From Heliocidaris tuberculata (Eukaryota; Echinodermata; Echinoidea; Camarodonta; Echinometridae), in contig CM046835.1 in assembly GCA_025618425.1 (NCBI GenBank), positions 21,410,393 to 21,474,392 on the forward strand: 64,000 nucleotides of DNA, read 5' to 3'. This document shows positions 23,034 to 35,115 of the stretch, in pieces. Below the pieces are notes generated by a model, which worked only from the letters and a program-made list of their open reading frames with translations, did not search any database and had not been told where the DNA came from. Each line of letters starts with the position of its first letter. Position 1 is the first letter of the stretch. A program made the position numbers and the translations under genes.

Positions 23034-24018
23034 TATCCGGTTTTCAAGATTGCTGTGGCATTCTGTAGTAAGTTCACTTTAATATGTCATCGTGTTCCTG
23101 GAAATCTGTTTTAAAATATTTGAAATATGATGCAAAATATGAGATGAAACAGCGTTACGGAATGACCGTTACAGAATGATTTCTGAAAGTCAATGGGATA
23201 TAGTGTGTAAAATTCATATTATGTAAGTAAGTAGTTAAGACATATTTTGAAACAAGGATATAGCAAATGATTTGATATTTTTTGATGACCTAAGATATCT
23301 CTGTTCAAAATAGCTCTGTTAGTGTTTATCAGTTTACTATAATTTTTGCAAATTTATTCATAAATTCATATTTTTGTTAATAATTAGATTTTTGAAATAT
23401 TCTGAATAGTATTTTTTCTGCTTCTGGCAAAGCTCGATAGACATTCTAATAGATTTAAATATTACATTCCATTTTATACTACATGTATTTCATTGTTTTA
23501 TGAATTTCATATGTAATCTATTGTTTTTCAATATTCATTAATTTCATCATTATGATTTGTTCTGTCTTATCCAATCATCTAGGTCAATATGTAGATCTAA
23601 ATTACAGGACAATCAAAGCTATAGAGGAAAAAAATTCACCTCAGTAATAAATGGAATAAGAAACCACCATTTTTCCATTTGTTTTGAATTAAAACCCAAA
23701 ATATCCAAAATATTACATTTGATATAATTTTTTTCATAAAGGAAATTGAGCTCATCGTCTCTTCTTTAGTCGATAATTGTCTGATACATTAAGCTGGACT
23801 TATGTATAGGTTCAGGGCTGAATTAATTAATACAAAACCGAATCTAATGTCATCACATAGCAATATTTTGTTACGGAATTACATAATCATATCATTATTC
23901 ATATTTAAGATATTTCTTCATACCAAAAGCACATACATTTTGAAGGTGTCAGGTACCTTGATTTACCTAACACTAACTTTCATAACATCATTATGATGAT
24001 TTAATGAAAGAACACACT

Positions 24019-24063
<45 letters not shown>

Positions 24064-24109
24064 AAATCAGTATTACCTAATGGGATTTTGAGAATATGAT
24101 GTTTTTCCC
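23034..24109. other. No gene seen
   Basis: AT-rich sequence with an (AT)n microsatellite at 24022-24060 and a repeated gttacggaatgac word near 23153-23180, also seen as gttacgaatgac near 21755. Confidence 0.45.
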
Positions 24110-25003
24110 TTGTCTTGCCACTCTTAGATTACTGCGATGTTGCATGGTCAAATACCTCATCAAAAATACTTGATAAACTGTTAAAACTGCACAATAAAAT
24201 GGCTAGAATGATTCTGGGTGCACATCCGCATACTCATATAATGGACATGTTTACCGTCTTCGATGGAAATAGAATGATCCAAGTGTATAAATGTATTAAA
24301 GGGATTCGGTAACTTTGTGGAGGCTTGATTTAATAATTGTTGAATTTTGATATCTGTCTTTTATAATGATGTTCAGAAGGATAAATAAATAGCCAGGCAT
24401 AGAAAGGTTTTCAAATATATAATGCTATTATTAAGATATCTATGACTGAATACTCCCATTTACGAAAGCGTATGGCCATACGCTTTAGTCCAACATTGAG
24501 TCTATAGTGGAAAATGAGTCTGGCATTTCCGGTCACTTGCATATGTTTACTTTTGTGAAGCACATGATGATTTTGAAGTGCTTTTTTTTTCCTGGGCTTC
24601 ATTTTTACAACATATTACATACACTGATAGCATGTAAGGCCAGGCAGCTTAGATTTTATCAAGCCTCTACAAATTTACCAAATCACTTTAACGATCCCCA
24701 CCTGATTACTTGAAATATTTGTTCACCAGACCGATTCATTCGTTTGACACAAGACTCCGAATTAATGGCTCTCTTAATAATACATTAAGATTATTTAACA
24801 ATGCTGCTAGTCGTAATTTTGACTACATGGGATGTACAGGATGGAACAGCGTTAGTGTGAATCAAAGAAATAGTCAGCCGTTTAATGCTTTTAAGTTGTC
24901 ACTGAATAACCCAAATTTAATAGTTGATCTACATATCATCGCCAAAATGTTCAAGGGGGGAGTGGTGGGGGTATCACATTTTATGGGGTCCAGAATTTTC
25001 TGA
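24110..25003 (+). pseudogene. C-terminal fragments of a CR1/Jockey-like LINE
   Basis: At 24112-24310, LPLLDYCDVAWSNTSSKILDKLLKLHNKMARMILG is the typical post-RT region of CR1/Jockey-type proteins. At about 24720-24920, IHSFDTRLRINGSLNNTLR and TGWNSVSVNQRNSQPFNAFK match the extreme C-terminus. A segment at 24310-24700 separates them, and it contains the 20-nt perfect palindrome AAGCGTATGGCCATACGCTT (24466-24485). A poly-A run near 25009-25035 could be the element tail. It differs in clade from the Tx1-like element it interrupts. Confidence 0.78.
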
Positions 25004-25129
25004 TAAGCAAAAAAAAAAAAAAAAAAAAAAAAAAAGGTGAAAAAGGGGGGAAAATTTGTTTTTTCCTCCCTTGGGTATATACGCTAGTGGGTTCATGTCC
25101 TGTTTTGCTTGGAATTGCAAGCATGGCTT

Positions 25130-25745
25130 ATACCAAACTTTAAAAATTACCAAATATTTTACTATTTCTAGATTACGAAAAAAAGCCTTTGATTCGCTGG
25201 AGTGGAATTTTTGGCTTAAAACTTAGTGTCATCTGAATTTTGGATCAAATTTTTTTAACTACGTATTAAAACTCTCTTTATTCTAGTACAATTAGTTGTA
25301 TTATGAATAATGGAAGAACATCGTCATATTTCCTAATGGACGAGGAGTGAGACAGGGCGATCCACTTAGCTCATATTTATTCATTTTAACAATCGAGATA
25401 TTGTCATGTTCTATCCGTGATAACCGTAATATAAAAAGCATATCTTTAAACAATGCTGAGGTAAAGATAATGCAATATGCGGCCGATACCACATGCGCTT
25501 TGGACAGTACAATATCCGCAAAAATCTTCTTCCATTACAAGAAAATTTTAGTAAAGTTTCAGGTCTGGTGCTCAATATCAACATAACACAAGCTTTGTGG
25601 TTTGGGTCACAAAGGTTTGTTAATAATGAGATGCCGTTGGATAATAAGTGGCCAACGGAGCCAGTAAAAACATTTAGGAGTTTGAGGGGGAGGATAACCT
25701 GTATTCCCCCCCCCCCCCAGCCATATATCAAGGTCAAATACTGAC
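25130..25745 (+). pseudogene. Second half of the interrupted Tx1/L1-like RT
   Basis: LFLDYEKKAFDSLEWNFW (from about 25160) continues the RT block that stopped at 21741. Next come RQGDPLSSYLFILTIEILSC (25349-25410) and the catalytic box region, which reads MQYAADTT where YADDTT is expected. Remnants continue through FRSLRGRITC. Frameshifts separate the pieces. The lost second Asp would itself disable the polymerase. Confidence 0.85.
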
Positions 25746-25955
25746 TAAAAATGTATGCACAGAGAAATCGAATACCTTGTAATTCATTATGGCAATGAAT
25801 ATGATCTGAATTCCCTTCACATTTGGTAAATATTTGATTTGGACAATTTTAGGAAGTCAGGCAGCATTAATCCAATTTTGGACGACATTAACTACCTAGA
25901 AAAATCATGGATGCTCTAAACTACGATTCTTTTTTCCGAAAAGGCCTCTACCGTA

Positions 25956-25991
<36 letters not shown>

Positions 25992-26030
25992 GCGGAGAAT
26001 TCCCTGCTTGGTTGCTTCGCTCTCGAGACT
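25746..26030. other. Spacer with a 32-base poly-G run
   Basis: No gene is seen. Positions 25959-25990 are uninterrupted G. Such runs recur through the window (for example 23012-23024, 29881-29896, 36283-36296, 40619-40637), are prone to sequencing error and may form G-quadruplexes. Confidence 0.7.
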
Positions 26031-28110
26031 AGTCAAGTGAATTTTGTACAGGGTCTTAGTTTTGTAGTTTTCGCCAAATAATGAAAAAGTGAAAACGATA
26101 ATTTTCCACTGAGACTAGACTGGACACAGGATTAGTGTTTGAGACTGGCCTTGAAATAAGGATAGGGTTATGCACTGTACTGAGACTAGTCTTTACATAT
26201 ATACGTTTTGTACAGGGTCTTTAGTTTCGTAGGTGGTAGGGTCGTACTTTTGTAGGTTTTCGCCAAATAATGTTAAAGTAGTCACCCGAAGAAAATTCAT
26301 GACAACTGAAAATTAGTGACAAATTATATATGGACGGAAAGATTACACCTTGAAAAACACAAATGATGTGCTGAAAAGTCATATAAATATCCTGGAAAGG
26401 CTTAAAATGTAATTTTTAAAGACCCTTTTCAGACCACCAAACCGAGCCAAACAACGGTTGTAACGAGGTCTGAATTGTGACGTCACAGCCTTGACAGCTA
26501 TACAACCAGGTGCGCATGCTGCAAGTTTACTCTCATTTGTTTACCACACGTTTGTTTTCCTCTGCTATTTACTGTGCTCTTTCACGTTAATTATTCGATA
26601 TCATTCGACATATCACTCAGGAGTGTGTCATCTTGAAACGTTGTAGAATATATCTGCGTGATTATTTCATTTTTTATGAAGCAATAATCGGCTATTAACC
26701 AATTTCGCGAGTTTGACAACTTCAGCTTGGTATCGGCTATCGCGGCTTGTGCAGTTGAATCAAGGTTTCCAGAGTTGGCAGAATTCTGCTTTGATTTAGC
26801 AGTAAAATTTTTGATTTAGCAGAATTTTCGATGCTCCCAAGCAGAATAGTATTTTTTTCGCTGGCCACACTGAGTTGAGTTCAGGGCCTGCATGGCCGGG
26901 GATCCGGCGCTCGTGTTGCACGTTTCGTTGTCTACTAGCACACTCTCTTGTGACTGATTTCTTAGCTTTCGTATTTGTGAGAGAATAAACAGACTCACTC
27001 AGACTGTCAGACAGCTGCAGGGAGTGTTAAAAAGTTGTCATCACATTTTCTATTTCAGATTTAGACTTTCTTTCGGCTATATCGTGGTTGAGGAAACCAT
27101 TCATTCGTTAGCACGCAAAAATAAAGTGCAGAGTCTATGGACGGGGAAAGAAGAAACCAATGCATGTAACGCAATGAAGCGCTTCTGTATGGAGTGAATG
27201 GTGGTTTCCTCAAATACAATAATGCCAGACTTGGAGTACCAAATCCAAATGTTACTTTTATAGCGTTTTTAGAGGGATTTTTGGATATCTTCTTTCTGTC
27301 AGACTTCACAAGCATGATTCACGATCTCCGGCTCACCCAGGTAACATTTCATTCCCCCCGCCGGTGGCCGAGGTTCGATCTGGTTCATGCTGGTAGGCTT
27401 GTGGAAGACCTCTATCATCGCCCAGTTCTTCTCCTTCTTCAATCTCTCATACTTCCCAATCATCATCATCATCACTGTTGCTATAAACTGAATCACTTTC
27501 TTCACCAATTTCCATGTCCATATTTAGCTCAATTTCCTCGTCTACAACCGACATTTTGATCTCTAAGTCTCAAAAATCAATGAGAAAATTGCGTCACTTG
27601 CGTGTGTTTTCAATGCAATGCGCGCCTGGCCAGAAGCTCTCATTATGTTGTCAAGCTTGTGACGTCACACATCGCGACACTCTACGGAGGACTGCTGAAG
27701 GCAGAAAATCTTGATCTCACAAATACCATTTATGAAAGATGATTACTGCGAGGCCCCAAACATATCTTGACCAGGGAAGTTGTTATACCTAATCAGCAAA
27801 GCTTCCCCTTCGCATTGATATGAATTTTGCAGCAATCCAAAACACTTTTGACTCTTCGGGTGACTACTTTAAAGTGAAAATGAGAAGGTCTGCACTGAGG
27901 CTATCCGGACATACGGTAAGGGTTAGGCATTTAGACTATAGTATAGAAATAGAGTTTGTGTTAGGCACCGAACTGAGACTAGTCTGGACATATGCGTTTT
28001 GTACAGGGTTTTAGCTGTGTAGGTTTTCGCCAAATAATAGAAAAGTGAAAACGAGAGGGTCTGCACTGAGACTAGTCTGGACATGGGGTGGACATAGGGT
28101 ATGGGCATGA
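26030..28110. repeat. Repeat units with GTTTTCGCCAAATAAT, interrupted by a transposon
   Basis: Units of the form TTTTGTACAGGGTCTTAG, then GTTTTCGCCAAATAAT, then AAGTGAAAACGA, then CTGAGACTAGTCTGGACA occur at about 26040-26165, 26205-26280 resuming at 27869-27915, and 27995-28095. The middle unit is split exactly by the TTAA element. Confidence 0.8.
26277..27868. mobile_element. TTAA-duplicating DNA transposon (piggyBac/Kolobok type), non-autonomous
   Basis: Perfect 16-bp inverted ends AGTAGTCACCCGAAGA are flanked by TTAA at 26273-26276 and 27869-27872. Intact neighbouring repeat units show the uninterrupted target, which confirms both boundaries. The 1.6-kb interior has no recognisable transposase. 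ORFs of 60-121 codons at 26816-26998, 27061-27315 and 27194-27559 overlap on opposite strands and lack known motifs. A gtgacgtcaca word occurs near both ends (about 26478 and 27660), as part of subterminal inverted similarity. TTAA duplication is shared by piggyBac and Kolobok, so the superfamily is open. Confidence 0.88.
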
Positions 28111-28489
28111 TCGGCAAAGACTTTAATAGTGTCAAGACAAATTACTCTCACCTACTTCCGTAGTTCATTCGGCAGGCGTAAATTGCTGTGTTAAAAAAAG
28201 ACTCGGAAAGATAAGTTCCCGATAGTTATACGTGAAAAGATGTCTCAATTTTTCTTAATATTTCATATCTTACTCTATCTTTTTCAAGTCTGATTTCTGC
28301 ATGAGAGGAAGAATGAATAGTTAAAAAAAAAAAAAAATCTGGAACATTAATTGTCAATAAATGCAACTATAATCCCCGGGATCGTGTCTGCTTTTTGACA
28401 GAGTCATCTGCCACAGGGTTAACAAGTGAAAACGGGAATTTTAAGAATGATTATAGTATTACCTTGAATTCATTGTAAATGTAATTTGA

Positions 28490-28884
28490 GACTCTGAAAA
28501 AGCTTAATTAAAGCTCAAAAAGTGGAAGGGACCCAGGGTAAATCCCAGGGAATATGCATGTTTTTGGCCTTCCAGTTGCCATTGCTTATCACGCAAAAAC
28601 AGGGATTTTTGAATGATTTTAATTCCCCCAAAATTAAATTGAAATTTTGAAAAAATAAAATTTAAAGCTCCGAAAAGGTATGATTAAGACTCAACTAGTC
28701 GAATAAACCCCGCATAAATCCCGCGGACTATGCATGCTTTTGACCAAAAAAAAAAAAAAAAAGTCTCACGTTAGGATGATTATAATTCCCATAGTTTTTA
28801 TTTGAAAATATAAAAAGATGTGATTTACATGTAATTTGAGGCTTTTAAAAAAGCTTAGTGAAGGCTAAAAAAATGAAAAGACCC
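28490..28884. repeat. Target repeat, left part
   Basis: Repeated blocks of the type ttgaaattttgaaaa, aatttaaagctc, gaaaaggtat, then aaatcccgcggactatgcat are found here (three degenerate units) and again in the same orientation at 39766-40095. The foldback element inserted inside this array. Confidence 0.75.
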
Positions 28885-29276
28885 TGTAGAACCCACAAAT
28901 GTAAAAATCAACCACAAATGTAAAAATAACCACAAATGTAAAAATAACCACAAATGTAAAAACATTGCACCCGCAAATGTCAAAATAACCACAAATGTAA
29001 AAACATTGCACCCGCAATTGTCAAAATAACCACAAATGTAAAAACATTGCACCCGCAAATGTCAAAATAACCACAAATGTAAAAACATTGCACCCGCAAA
29101 TGTCAAAATAACCACAAATGTCATAACATGTCAACCACAAGTGTAAAAATAACCACAAATGTGAAAAAAAATCGCCCACAAATGTAAAAATCTGTTTAAC
29201 CACAAATGTAAAAACATTTTGCCTACAAATGTAAAAAATTTCCATTTTTACCACAAATGTAAAAACTCTTTGCTTG
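28885..29276. repeat. Left outer domain: CCACAAATG tandem array
   Basis: About twenty copies of (a)CCACAAATGTaaaaa occur. Four of the repeats form a higher-order unit of about 54 bp (caaatgtaaaaacattgcacccgcaa...). This arm has several more units than the right arm (39537-39765), so arm length has diverged by repeat expansion. Confidence 0.9.
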
Positions 29277-29299
29277 CATAATGCACCTATGTAAGATCA

Positions 29300-29870
29300 G
29301 TTATTATAATGGTAAATTGCCACTTAGTCTAATGCCAATTGCTCTAATAGCCAAATGGTCTAACATCATTTGGTCTAACAACAATTCGTCCATCACTAAT
29401 TCGTCTAATCAACATTTCGTCTATAGCCAATTCGTTTAAACATCACTTGATCTAATAATCAGTTCGTCTAATGTTCACTTGCTCCAGTATCTATTTCGGC
29501 TAAAACCATTTGGTCTAATCATCATTTCGTCTAATAGCCATTTTGTCTAAACCCAGTTGGTCTATCACCCACAGTCTAATCACCATTACGTCTAATCATC
29601 CTTTGGTCCAATTCTCAGTTCGTCTAATAACCGTTTGGTCTAATGTTTATTATTTATATAACCATTTGGTCTAATAATACAAATAGGTTAGCCTGTCATA
29701 TTTACATAGGTTTATTGCCACTTGGTCTACAGCCAGTTGGTCTAATAGTCAATTGGTCTAACATCATCCGGTCTAATATCAGTTGATCTAAAAGCCATTT
29801 GGTCTAATACTACAGATAAATAGGTTAGCCTGTCATAGTTATATATACACTGCATGGGCCGTGGAACCTG
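29300..29870. repeat. Left inner domain: TTTGGTCTAAT repeat array
   Basis: About forty degenerate 14-17-bp units of the form (ag)CCATTTGGTCTAATA, some with TTCGTCTAAT. The order of variants mirrors that in the right arm, showing that the arms descend from one sequence. Confidence 0.88.
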
Positions 29871-31014
29871 GCCCCACTCGGGGGGGGGGGGGGGGGTAAT
29901 GGGGAGGCAGCCCCTTCATTTTTTGAGTAGACACGTTTCATATAATTTTGTTTAATGATTATGTACAGTATACATACTTCTAGAAGAGATCACATTTTAA
30001 AGATAATACATTGTATTAATGTTTGGGCGCTCGCTTCGCTAGCTTGCAAAATGTTGAAAAGGGTTTTTGGTACCCGGGCAAGAGGCGTCAGTCCCCACTT
30101 CCAAAAACGTTCCATTTCTCTGCATTGTGGTACATGTAGTTATAATGATGATAATAATGAATAGAAACAGAATGGAACAATGAGAGAGATTATGGGAGAA
30201 TGAATATAAAAAGTAATATAAGGAAAGACGGAAGTGAAGTTTAATCGATGTATATTACAATACAATAGGGAGGATCGAAAGTTAATGGAGAAAAGGATAA
30301 AGACATAAGACGATTATAAAAAAAAAGGTTACTATAAAAAAGAAGAATAGTATAACGAAATTAGAGATGTAAAGCAAAAAAAAAAAAAAGATAAAAAGAA
30401 AGCATAATGCAAAATAGGCAAGATGATAGAAAGATAAACCAAGGAATAAAAAAGCGAAAAAATTAGAGAGACAAAAAGCGAAGAGAAAGATGATAGAATA
30501 AATAATATAAGGATTAACATATGGGAAGATGGAAGAGGTGATAGAAGGAATTAAAGAATAATACAACTAAAGGAAAGATGGAAAAATGAAAGGATAAAAG
30601 CAAGGAATAACATAACGAAAGATAGAGAAATGATAGGATAAATATATACATAAGAGAAGAAAGCGAAATAAATCAAAGGATAAAAACAAAACAACAAATG
30701 CAAAGTGCAATAAAACAATAATTGAAAATTCACTAAAACATTAATTGATTAATCAATTAATCAATCAATTAATTCACTTGATAATTGATTAAACACATGT
30801 AATCAATTCATGCCATGCTCCATTACGGTCACCTTTTTTCTCCTCTTTTTTATCCCCCCCCCCCAAAAAAAAAAGTTAACATACAATTACTGCAAAAAAA
30901 AGTTCGAAAATTTCGGTCAGTGCACCGAACCGAGACCTGACTGTTCAGTCAAAGCCACCTAGAGTAGTATTGTTGCGGGAAAACAAGAAATTTGTCAAGT
31001 TGGTCATTAGACGA
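29871..31014. other. Middle segment of the foldback element
   Basis: No gene is seen. It holds a poly-G run (29881-29896), a purine-rich stretch at 30165-30700 with aataaaaaagcg-like words, and AATTGATTAATC-type AT palindromes at 30735-30800. It differs in composition from the arms. Confidence 0.6.
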
Positions 31015-31312
31015 AACGATGATTAGATCAAATGGGAATTAGACCAGACGGCTATTAGACCAGATGACAATTAGACCAAATGACAATTATTCCAAATGGT
31101 TATTAGACTCAATGGGTGTTGACTAAATGATAGACCAATTGAGGTTAGACTAACTGACAAATGGACCAATTGATTTGAGACCTAATGGGTATTAGACCAA
31201 TTGGGTTTAGACCATTTGATGATTAGACGAAATGGCAATTAGATCAATTGATAATGGGCCAAATGGTTATTAGACCAAATGGCTATTAGATGAATTGACT
31301 ATCGACCAAATG

Positions 31313-31973
31313 TGACCAGGCACCACAAAACCACCAAAAAGTCGCCAGATATGAATTTTTAGTTATAGTCTGATTCTGAAAGAGGAGATTCTCAGCTTTA
31401 AAGTTATATATAACTCATAAGCATTGGATGTTCCTAACTCACTGTACAAAGAGAAGAATGCACAGCCCCACAGAATGTTACTTCTGAGAAATGAAGGGTT
31501 TAAAGTTTGCAGTCTATTGAAGCACTCTGACTTGCAAGGTGTTGTACTTAGGGGACAAAAGAAGGATTAGAACTGAATAAAAATTTCTATGAAGGGATTA
31601 TCAGATTGTCCTAAAACTTGGCATACTAATTAGGTACATCCTGCTCATCATAGTTCACAAATATCAATGCAAGAACTTACTCTGTTTTAAATTTATGGAA
31701 GATCAAAATCAGACAAGTATTCAGGGTCGTATAAAGAAAAGTAATACAACAAAATCCAGAGAAAACAAAAATAAGTCTAATAGAAAAACTGTCAAAAATA
31801 CCACTTTTAGATTGTTTGTTGCCTCCAATTTTTTTAGATTACTTAGAAAAAAGTATACTCTTTCAGGAAATACCCAAAACTAAAATTTGACCATGCCAAC
31901 CAAAACACATTGATTGAGCTCTAACTGAAAATCACACAGTGCGACTTTTTGGTGGTTTTGTGGTGCCTGGTCA
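31313..31973. mobile_element. 661-bp MITE with perfect 33-bp TIRs
   Basis: The left end TGACCAGGCACCACAAAACC runs on to AGTCGC at 31345 and is matched exactly by the complement at 31941-31973. CAAATG flanks both ends (31307-31312, 31974-31979). Since the flank and TIR overlap ambiguously, the duplication could also be read as AAAT with a GTGACC start. Inserted into the foldback right arm. No coding capacity; superfamily not assigned. Confidence 0.88.
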
Positions 31974-31979
31974 CAAATG

Positions 31980-32610
31980 GTAATTAGACGAAATGACAAT
32001 TAGACCAAATGGCAATTGGGCGAAATGATGATTAGACCAATTGGTTATTAGATCAACTGGTATTAGACCGGATGATGTTAGACCAATTGGCTATTAGACC
32101 AACTGGCTGTGGACCAAGTGGCAATAAACCTATGTAACTATGACAGGCTAACCTATATTTGTCTCTATTATTAGACCAAATGGTTATATAAAGAATAAAC
32201 ATAAGACCAAACGGTTATTAGACGAACTGAGAATTGGATCAAACGATGATTAGACAAAATAGTAATTAGACGAAGAGATGATTAGATGATGTGGGTGTTA
32301 GACGAAGTGATGATTAGATGATGCGGGTGTTAGACCAACTGGGTTTAGACAAAATGGCTGTTAGACGAAATGATGATTAGACCAACTGGTTCTAGCCAAA
32401 ATAGATATTGGGCCAAGTGAACATTAGAGGAACTGATTATTAGACCAAGTGATGTTTAGACCAAGTGGGTATTACACCAAATGGGTTTTAGACGAAGTGA
32501 TTAAAAACTGATTATTAGACCAACTGGTTATTAGACGAAATGTTGATTAGACGAATTGGTGATGAACGAATTGTTGTTAGACCGAATGATGTTAGACCAT
32601 TTGGCTATTA
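31980..32610. repeat. Right inner domain, inverted copy
   Basis: ATTAGACCAAATGG-type units, the complement of the left inner domain. A further block of the same kind lies at 31015-31312, and the last part resumes at 39461-39536 after the Harbinger-like insertion. Complemented, the variants run in the same order as at 29300-29870. Confidence 0.88.
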
Positions 32611-34151
32611 AGCCCGGCGCACACTGCACGATCCGACTGCGATCCGATGGCTCTGCGATTGTGAGCCCAATCGGATCGCAGTCGCAGGACATCGCAGACT
32701 ATACGATTCCACTAAAACCGATATCCGATGATTTTGCAGCGCGTGCGTATTTTGCATCGGAGTAACCATTTTCATCATGTCTTGTATATTATATCAATTA
32801 AGAGGACAAGTATCTTTTCTGAAAATAACATTGTTTTACAAAACAAATTGGGCTGTTTTACAGTCGGGAAAAAGGTAGGGGAGATCCAGGAGAGTTGAGC
32901 CACTTTTTTCATAATGGGCCATATTTCCCCAGACCTGCATTGTGGTTCGGACAACTTCTTCTCATTTGAAATTTAGTTATAATACAATGTGGGTTATGAT
33001 ATTCAAGGTGATTGCATTTCAAAGTATAGTAGTCCGTTTAAAAAAAAATTGTCGAATGGCGCAAGTCTCCCGCAGGGTGAGGAGAGTTGAGCATACTCAT
33101 AACTAGAGTTGTAGATGGGAGTAGGGAAAGACATGTTTCGCTTGTGGATTGGCCTTCATTGCCTAGTATAAAGTGCTGGTATAATCGCCATAATAACATG
33201 CATGATTTTGTAAATGGAAATGACATTTACTAATGGTAAACTATGAATTATTTCAGGTAGCAAATGGATCTGTTTTCCAAATTGTAGACGCATCTTTGAT
33301 ACATCGATCTATGCTGACTTAGAGATGGATGGGGCTGGGGCATTTGTAAAAATATTAATGAATAATTACGGAACATATTCGTCCGCGCAATCAATCCCAT
33401 GGCATGAGTTATAATTACTCATGTACATTATCAGCGATATAGCCAGTGTCATTTTTTAATTACTCAACATAAAAAAATCCAAACTTTCACCACAATGCAC
33501 ACATAAGATGGAACCCTTAGATTTAAACTTTGAAGACATAAAACCATTTTCGCGTAGACATGACAGAGGTCTAACTTAGAACCACATGTATTATGGTACC
33601 TGCTGTTTGAAGTAACAAGAAACAGTGTCGGTTAAAAAGTACAATGAACTCATGTCTGCGTGGGAGAGGGACTTCGAAAAACATATTCCAGTTTCTGGTG
33701 CGGTTCTTTTTTCAACACTGAAATGTTGGAGTTTGAATTGTTAGTGTGTGACCTCCAAATTCACAGTAGGACAGGTATAATCAATGAATGATTCTAAAAG
33801 TACAGTGTATATTGACTCACAATCATGGTACTGAAGAATGTTCTACTGTTAATGAATAGAATCAATGAAACATGCAGTCTAGACATATTCAGTACAAGAA
33901 CCCACTAACATTGAACATGATATTCCTACATTCACGTTCTTATAATACGTGTTGTAAGATGATACCAGAGACTTACTCATCAGAACCCTGACAGACCCGG
34001 CGTACTCCCCATCCTTCCCCTCTTACAGCCCCCCCCCCCCAAAAAAAAAAAAAAAAAAAAAAAGCTGAACAAAAATTTTAAAAACCCTACTTTGTACGTC
34101 ATCATTACAGACATAATTGTAATTTTGATTGTTCTATCTAACCAACAGTAT

Positions 34152-34707
34152 ACACCACAAACCACTGCAAATAGAGTACTTCCCGTGAAAAATGACAAAT
34201 TATTCCATCCATGAAGATTCAATACAGTATTTACAATTCTGAGGAATGTGCAAATGTTAGGGGTTTTTGTGAAAAATGTGCTGTTTTGCATGTCATTTCC
34301 CCCTTTTGAGGATACTAAATCTATTGAACTGTCGTGGTTATATTCTGCATCAAATTAATTAGTCTAACCAACCTGACACATATTTACAATATGTTTACAA
34401 CTTGTAGCCATACTAAATATGTATTTCTTTACATAAATATTTATATTACACCAAAAACCACTGCAAATAGAGTACTTCCCATGAAAGATGACAAATTATT
34501 CCATCCATGAAGATTCAAAATTTACAACTCTGATGAATGTGCAAATGTTTTTTTTGCGAAAAATGTGCTGTTTTGCATGTCATTTCCCCCTTTTGAGGCT
34601 TATATTCTACATCAAATTAATAAGCCTAAACCTGACAATATTTACAATATGTTTACAACTTGTAGCCATACTTAATATGTATTTCTTTGTATAAATATTT
34701 ATATAGT
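34152..34707. repeat. Tandem duplication of about 300 bp inside the Harbinger-like element
   Basis: Units about 34152-34446 and 34447-34707 share accactgcaaatagagtac, tattccatccatgaagattc, gtgctgttttgcatgtcatt and tacaatatgtttacaacttg. The second unit carries small deletions. Confidence 0.9.
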
Positions 34708-34809
34708 CATAGTCTGTGATAGATTATAACCACAAAAATATTATCTCTGTCATCAATCATACTGTTGCAAATAGCAGAACCCTTAATGATCTGTATAATT
34801 ATGATGATG

Positions 34810-35115
34810 ATGGTGGTGGGCAAGAAATGGAAGAGGTGAAAAAAATGGTGGAAATGAAAAGAGAGAAAGAAGAGGGTAAAACTGAGACACGGAATAGTAG
34901 AGCGGGAGAGAGAGAGAAAGAGAGAAAGATGGTTGGGGGGGGGGGAGGTGAGACTGAGTGTAAGAGAAGAAATTGGGAAAGATGCAGACAGGTCCCATAT
35001 TGTAGAAAAGTAGCATTGAGCCGACTTGGAAAGAAAGAAGAACGGCAATTAAAAGAAAGAAGGAAAGAAGACCCCCCCCCAAAAAAAAAAAAGGAAAAAA
35101 AAAAAAAGATTGAGA
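34810..35115. repeat. Polypurine tract
   Basis: Mostly A and G over about 300 bp with (AG)n, poly-A and poly-C interruptions. ORFs here on either strand are compositional artefacts. Confidence 0.8.

Noticed and set aside
28885..29276. Regularly spaced short repeats resembling a CRISPR array
   Set aside because: The repeats are continuous tandem units without unique spacers, lie in animal DNA and are mirrored in the opposite orientation at 39.5 kb as foldback arms.
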